Source: Phallusia mammillata (Eukaryota > Chordata > Ascidiacea > Phlebobranchia > Ascidiidae). From it: a stretch of 64,000 nucleotides of DNA. Each line of letters starts with the position of its first letter. The first letter of the stretch is position 1. The notes under the pieces are model-generated. The model saw only the letters and a list, made by a program, of their open reading frames with translations. It ran no database searches and was not told where the DNA came from. Both the position numbers and the translations under genes were made by a program. The stretch lies in assembly GCA_003260075.1 (NCBI GenBank), contig QLIY01000127.1, forward strand, positions 169,141 through 233,140, written 5' to 3'. Positions 58,501 to 64,000 of the stretch are shown piece by piece.

Positions 58501-61500
58501 TCCCTCCGGTGCGCGGTAGAGCTTTGGAAATGTCAGAAGCTGGACGGAGGTAAATGCATATTTCCTTGCCCCAACGTTCTTTAGTGTGTTCTCACGCCGT
58601 GTGCCTTCACTGTAAAAAAATAGACCGAGGATAAATAAGAAATAACCCTAATTTCAATGGTAGGCACGGTAAAAGGGAAAACCAGTAGGGCGGCATATCA
58701 CATTTTGCCATTGCACATACACTATGAGCTATTTGAAATGGTAATATATTCCCTGCACTTATTTTATATTGGGTCCCATATTATTCACTGTGTAACGCAG
58801 GCAGAAACTCATGGGTCCCCACACAAGCAAAGCTGTAAATAATACATTTCAAGAGATAGCAATGAGAAAGTTTGGTGTTGTAAGGTCGAACACAGTGATC
58901 AGTATTGTGCTTAAATAATTATGCTATGTTAAGTACAAACTATCCAAATTCTATTAAATTCAGAAAATACTATGTGATTACCTTCGCATGCAGCTCAGTG
59001 CAGAGTTAAACATGTGACGAGCCATTCGATGCTCATTGGTCAGAATACGAACTTGTTCCAGGGTAACGGCCATAGCTGTTCGGTCCTTTGCACTTTTACA
59101 GCTTGTTACACGTACACCATTCAACCTTCGTGCAACCTGCGTAGCAAATATGCTTGGTTAAACTACAAAGCGATGCAAACCAACCTTAAACATGGCAAAA
59201 AGACTTGAGTACACAATTCACGGTTTTAAAGATACTGAAACAGATAAGCCAGTACCTTTGTAAAAAAAAATTTTTTAAAAACGTTTCGATGCATTTTATT
59301 TGAGAATGACATAAGATGTGTGTCGAAACGTCATGTTTTTTACAAATATATTAGCTTGTCTGTATCTTGAATAAAACTCTTACTTATGTTTTGTAAAAAT
59401 GTTTGCACATAATATGCGTACTATAAGTCTGGCGCTTGGCTATTGGGCCGGTATAGTACATGCTTTCATCCCAGCAAAATTCATTTAAGCCAGCTTTTCA
59501 AAGCTAAATGTCTTAATTTTACTTTTTATCCAAAAAGCTCCGTTTGCAACAAACTGACTTTTCTCTAAGTTGAAAGTCGGGCAAGGTCTTTTGGGTCGGG
59601 TTTGGGCCGAGTTTGGACTGAGTTTGAAAAACGTGCTTGATTTGGACCTGACTTTAACTTCTCATTTGAGCAGCATTTTCACCAGATTTCTCGTATAATT
59701 CATACATTGGGGGGGGGGGCACAAACGGAGGTCGCGATGGTTCAAAAATCGCTCAAGCATACGTAAGTAAACCAATGTTCAACATCATACACAGCATTTT
59801 ACCTAATTTAAAACCTAATTTATAGTTTTATCCTAAAAAAAAGTCCTTTTGAAGTTGGCAACAAACTGGCTTTACTTAATTGAAAGAAGTCTTTCGCATC
59901 GAATTTGATCTGAGTTTGAAAAATGTGCTTGATTCTGACCTGACTTCATACCAGGTCTCATTTGACTCGCATTTTCAACGAATTTATATTTTAACTCGGG
60001 CTTTGGTAGGTATGACAATATATAGGTTCAGGCCGGGTTTTTGGCTTGTGGGGCCTCCATTTGAGGACCAAATGAAGCAAAAAATTAAACACTTACGTCG
60101 CTAGAGAGCTGCAAAACTTCGACGTTTTTATTTTTCTTGGCGGGGGGGGGGGGGCCTCCATGCCATGACCGATTACAACTCTGTGACCAAAAAAAGCAAA
60201 AACATCAAACACCTACGTCGCTAGAGAGCTGCAAAACTTCGACGTTTTTATTTTTCTTGGCGTGAACAGCTTGACTGAGTGAGTTCATAAGATCCATAAT
60301 GGGGCGGTGTGAGTCAGGTTCTTCATTTAACACAGGAGAGGATGACTTACGGCGACCGACTGCGGGATGTGCAACCTTTTCCTGGCTGTTCTCCCGCAAA
60401 AACGAACCCGCGCTGCGAAGCTGTTCGTTGATGCAGTTGGGGCAAGAGTCACGGACCTGGAGGAAAATATTGCAAGTTTAGAGTTTGTTATGAAAAGTAC
60501 ATGTATGTAACAGACCAGTGTTGTCAGTCGGGCCTGGTCTGGGCTTCAGCTATCATGAAACGGGCTTGACTGTGAACTTGGCCTATAGTTTCTGCCACAA
60601 TTTTACCAGCTTTTGGGGTCTATTTTTATGCCTGGTTACTATACTGATTGACTTTGCTTTGTTGTAAGTCGGGTCGGGTTTTCCAGGTCCAGTTGGAATA
60701 AAACGGGCTTGATTCGGGCCTGACTTTACACTGTACCTCGTTTATGCCACAATTTTACCAACTTTTGGGCTTTGTTCACTTAAAAAATCAGATTAGGGCC
60801 AGTTTAGGGCTTGTACTTTTGAGCCTGGCCCAGGTTTTGGAAGCCTTTGCTTTTGGCCCCAAAATGACCCGCTTTGAACTCTGTATCGATCCCACAGACA
60901 GATAGAAAAAGTAGATTGTTGCAGGGTGGCTTACCGAGTCGTAGTAGCTTAGTGTTCGTTGTACAGCTTCCATGTTGAGATATTCCTGTAGTGAAGTGTT
61001 ACCGAACTTTTCAGCCAAAGTTTGTTCCTCGTTTATTCCTATGTTGTATATGACGGGATGCACCTACGAAAATGTTTTAAACAGTTCAATTTACAGTGCA
61101 ACAGTTTTGCATTCCAACACCGCAAAACAGCCGCCAAAATAAAAGACTGGCCCAGTGACTAGTCACAACTATTCATCCAATGCAGTTAAGTCATGTTTTC
61201 ATTTAATCATGCAAAATTTCAATAAAAAACGGTTATAAAAAGGACACACATGGTTACATTGGTTTTCTTACCTTTATAAGGCTTCCGTTTTTCAGTTTTC
61301 TGGGAAGTTTGGCAAACATCGAATCGGCAAGAGGTAGTCTGGTAAACCAATAAAAATGGCAGATTAGAATGTACAAAACCTTAGTCATACAAGGCCTGTG
61401 AGTGAATAAATAACATTTATATTGACCAATAATCAATCATTTGTATAGACCATGTATCTTAGACTTTGATAACATACATGTCCGGTACTAAATAGTTAAC

Positions 61501-62812
61501 AAAACAAGGGCAGGGTATCATCTGACTCACATGTTTAACGTTTGGGAGGTAGGAGAAGGGGTTTAGGAGGGTTCTGGTTTGATAAAACGGATCGATTTGG
61601 ACCTGGTCTCAATTTTACTAACTTTTTGGCCCATATCAGGTTTGTTTTGAAACAAATTTGGATTGAGACACAATTTCAGGCCGCTTACATATCTGGGCCT
61701 TTGTGGTCAGAACTTTACTATTATGGATTTCTCGCATAAAAAATATAACTTACAGTACTGTCAGAGCATCAGTGGATCCCTTCAACAAAGGGAGTAAATT
61801 TTCCTCGGTAACAGCTTCGTCGGACGCTAGGTGGTGCTGTTGAGAGGCTCGCACGCATTTGAATGAAACATTTATTAAATCCATCACACCGACCGAGTAG
61901 TCCTAACATAGCAAACGGGTTAAATTGAGAATATTGAAGTCCATACCAAATTAACACACATAAACGCTAGACTACAGTATACCACAATGATTGCCAGCCA
62001 AACAACGCTAAAAATTAGGACAGTTGGACCCGTGATTCTCAAACGCGGCTCTCGGGGCCACGTGCGGCTCCCAACCACTTATTTCGCGGCTCCCACCAAA
62101 CCTCAGAAAACCACCTGAGATTGCTATTTTAGCTTTCAAAGTAATAATCTTTACTGATTTTCTTAAGGTTTCGATTTTTTGCGGCTCCCAACACACTTAA
62201 AAAACTACCATTCGGCCCCGACAATAAAAAAAGTTTGAGAACCACTGGAATAGACTATCTATGATTTTTTCAGCAAAAATGAAATATATTATTGATTTCA
62301 TGGAAATATGTTTTTAAACCATTGTATTAAATATGTTATTTTGAGTTTTAGCTTTGCCAAAACGATAAATTTCAACAGAAAAATTCGACTTACTAATCTA
62401 GCAATTTACTGCACTAATATTGCTAGCAGTCACAAATTATGAAGGCAAACATATGAGCTTAAATAAAATACTGACCTTTGTTCAATTTTAGGACAACTTT
62501 AGTGCGCAAATAAAAAAAGAAAATTTCTTACAAAGGACAATACTTTTTTTTCTACTTTCTTGCCAATCAAAAGAAGGACAAACAAGAACGTTATGAGAAC
62601 TCTGAGTATAGGTGTATATCTATCAGTAACGCTTATCATAACTTATTTACCAGTTATAGAGTTACCTGAAGCATTCCTAGTTCATTTCCATAAGTGCTGA
62701 GCAGAGATTCGACTTGGAACAAGATTCCAACTTGGGCATATTGATCAAGAATTATCTCGTTGTTAATAGACGATCCCAGGGCAGCGGTAACACCGCATAC
62801 ACAAGATGATAA
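58477..62812 (-). CDS. inositol polyphosphate 4-phosphatase (INPP4 type), 3' seven coding exons
   Basis: Removes the 4-phosphate of phosphatidylinositol 3,4-bisphosphate, a brake on PI3K signalling. Exons from the 5' side: 62666-62812, 61754-61902, 61272-61338, 60935-61063, 60217-60456, 58982-59136, 58477-58609 (TGA). All borders are GT..AG with matching phase, 339 residues in this window; the C2 domain and the N-terminal two thirds lie beyond 64000. The active-site loop C-K-S-A-K-D-R-T (CX5R with two lysines, as in INPP4) is in exon 58982-59136, after V-A-R-R-L-N-G. Also typical are [11 protein letters not shown] in exon 60935 and the C-terminal [17 protein letters not shown]. Exon 60217-60456 carries a Ser/Arg-rich insert. 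A partial copy of its 3' end sits at about 60098-60141 left of the G-run. INPP4A versus INPP4B cannot be decided, and a single ancestral gene is possible. Confidence 0.92.
59570..60800 (+). repeat. cluster of dispersed GGGC-rich elements in an INPP4 intron and around exon 60217-60456
   Basis: Copies at about 59575-59690, 59880-60060, 60520-60600 and 60660-60800 share words such as TCGGGTTT, AAAACGGGCTTGA, TTCGGGCCTGACTTTAC and ACAATTTTACCA. Junction runs G11 (59709-59719) and G13 (60142-60154) lie in the same stretch. Confidence 0.55.
60142..60154. other. G13 junction duplicating the end of INPP4 exon 60217-60456
   Basis: 60052-60141 recurs, with an insertion, at 60155-60262. The copy left of the run holds only the exon's last ~40 bp plus intron. 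Confidence 0.8.
62030..62247. repeat. hAT-like MITE
   Basis: Ends GATTCTCAAAC and GTTTGAGAACCACTG form an imperfect inverted repeat. Interior is rich in GCGGCTCCCAACCAC words. Flanks show no convincing 8-bp duplication. Confidence 0.6.
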
Positions 62813-62993
62813 CTGCAAAACCACAAACAATAAAGTCTTACTATGTATACCATGGTATTGAAATGGTACCAAGTTTCAATACAAATGTTAAGAACTGCCA
62901 TATTGCACGTATCTAATCAAAATGTAGTAATACAGTAATCGTCCCGATCCACGGTTGCTCAACAGACAATTCCAGTCACATATATAGACAAAT

Positions 62994-63171
62994 CTTAGCT
63001 GACAATTTCAGGATACTCAAATCAGTCTGTTTATCATTTTTTTGTATCATGATTTATTTCTTGTTCTGGACAGATGATTGTCCATATTTTTAAGGGCGAA
63101 ATCGTTTTCCGCAGTGGTTTGTAATAAGAAATACACTGGCGGATTTGAGTATGCTGAAATTGTCAGCTAAG
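62994..63171. repeat. small MITE with 30-bp inverted ends
   Basis: CTTAGCTGACAATTTCAGGA at 62994 is mirrored by TGCTGAAATTGTCAGCTAAG ending at 63171. The inverted repeat covers 30 bp with one mismatch. Element is 178 bp. Target duplication unclear, superfamily unassigned. Confidence 0.75.
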
Positions 63172-63236
63172 ATATATTGTACGTTTATGTTGTAAACATT
63201 TTTTTCCATACATTTATTGTACGGTATACTTTCAAG

Positions 63237-63567
63237 CAGGGGTGGGCAACCTGTGACCCGCGGGTCGCATACGGCCCTTCATTAAAACTTGTGCGGCCCG
63301 CAGAGACGCTTGGATTTCAAAAGTATACTGTCAAACGAGTCCAATTATTACGTATTTTTGAGCTGATCATTGCGCCTGATGCTATAGTTTTCTGCGATCT
63401 GGCAAAATGTGGCTAGAATCAAATACGAAATATACATGTAGTTAAGCATATTTGGTAAGAAACAAAGCAAAATCACTTTGTGTGATGCACATGTGCGGCC
63501 CTCGATCCAATTTTGACATTTATAATCGGCCCTACAGTAACAAAGGTTGCCCACCCCTGCTATAAAG
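63237..63567. repeat. hAT-like MITE
   Basis: Element 63237-63559 (323 bp) with perfect 15-bp inverted ends CAGGGGTGGGCAACC and GGTTGCCCACCCCTG. Flanks CTTTCAAG and CTATAAAG match at 6 of 8. Interior has GCGGCCCGCAG words shared with 8132-8585. Confidence 0.8.
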
Positions 63568-64000
63568 GTATGTAACTTGCGGCCATATCCGGCCCATTGA
63601 TTATGGTTGTGCAGCTATCGGAGATTTTCAATGTGTTGCCCGCTGCACTATTTCAATACAGTGCTAGCATGTGAGCCCATTTCTTTTGTTTCTAGTCAGA
63701 TTTTATAGGCCTCTTTTAGCTTAGACGCTAGCAAGTAAATTCCTTAATATGGGCTACAAGAGTAATTTGCTGTTAATCTTTTTTAACCACAACACGTCCG
63801 ATGTAAATTGCGTTTAACATGATAGATAGGGGCAACGTAACCAGTGAACTGTATGATTAATGATCACTACTATCATATGGTTCTGTGTCACGCTGCTGTA
63901 CACTAATCCAAGCTATACCCACCCAACATACATTTGTTTGTTTCATTTTAATCCTCGGTTGGTGGACAATGCCTGAATGCGTTATGCTCACAATGACTCC

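Larger units (their letters stand above)
62813..64000. other. INPP4 intron or upstream sequence with two MITEs
   Basis: No further INPP4 exon recognised to the right edge. Contents are the elements at 62994-63171 and 63237-63559. Confidence 0.5.

Overview
The window is eukaryotic DNA, almost certainly from an animal. Protein-coding genes are split by introns with GT..AG borders. Two genes are recognisable at high confidence: mitochondrial glutamate dehydrogenase with the animal-type antenna, and an INPP4-type phosphoinositide 4-phosphatase. The rest is AT-rich and full of small hAT-like transposons. Short introns, intronless receptor-like genes and very high allelic divergence would suit an invertebrate deuterostome such as an ascidian, but that is inference, not proof.

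Layout. 1-2044 (+): 3' part of a mind-bomb-like RING E3 ligase. 3684-19799: five related, apparently intronless seven-transmembrane (7TM) genes, at 3684-5453 (-), 9417-10611 (+), 12254-13441 (-), 15789-16811 (-) and 18711-19799 (-). 23398-40379 (+): a large Ser-rich, low-complexity protein of several exons with a myozenin-like motif near its N terminus. A short gene or isoform (39227-40379) may share its last exon. 44304-55210 (-): a complete glutamate dehydrogenase that I could rebuild from 16 coding exons with matching phases. 58477-62812 (-): the last seven coding exons of an INPP4 homologue, including the CX5R active site; its 5' part lies beyond the right edge.

Assembly structure. Thirty homopolymer runs, C in the left part (777-38447) and G in the right part (42740-60154), mark junctions. 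At nearly all of them the sequence just before the run is repeated, slightly diverged, just after it. I read these as unmerged allelic contig ends with a gap placeholder. They are unlikely to be biology. They break or artificially extend several genes (7TM genes 1, 2, 3 and 4, the mind-bomb-like gene, and exons of GDH and INPP4), so protein lengths there must be read with care.

The most interesting biology is the 7TM cluster. The proteins have seven hydrophobic segments, an N-glycosylated outer N terminus, a Cys before TM3 and a Cys in loop 2, a conserved W-x-R-Q-R after TM3, and a conserved tail motif (R-L-L-P-W-K), but no DRY or NPxxY. I do not recognise the family. The repeats include at least six hAT-like MITEs with clear 8-bp target duplications, one of them carrying dense GTCAAAA-type subterminal repeats, and a dispersed GGGC-rich element present about ten times.
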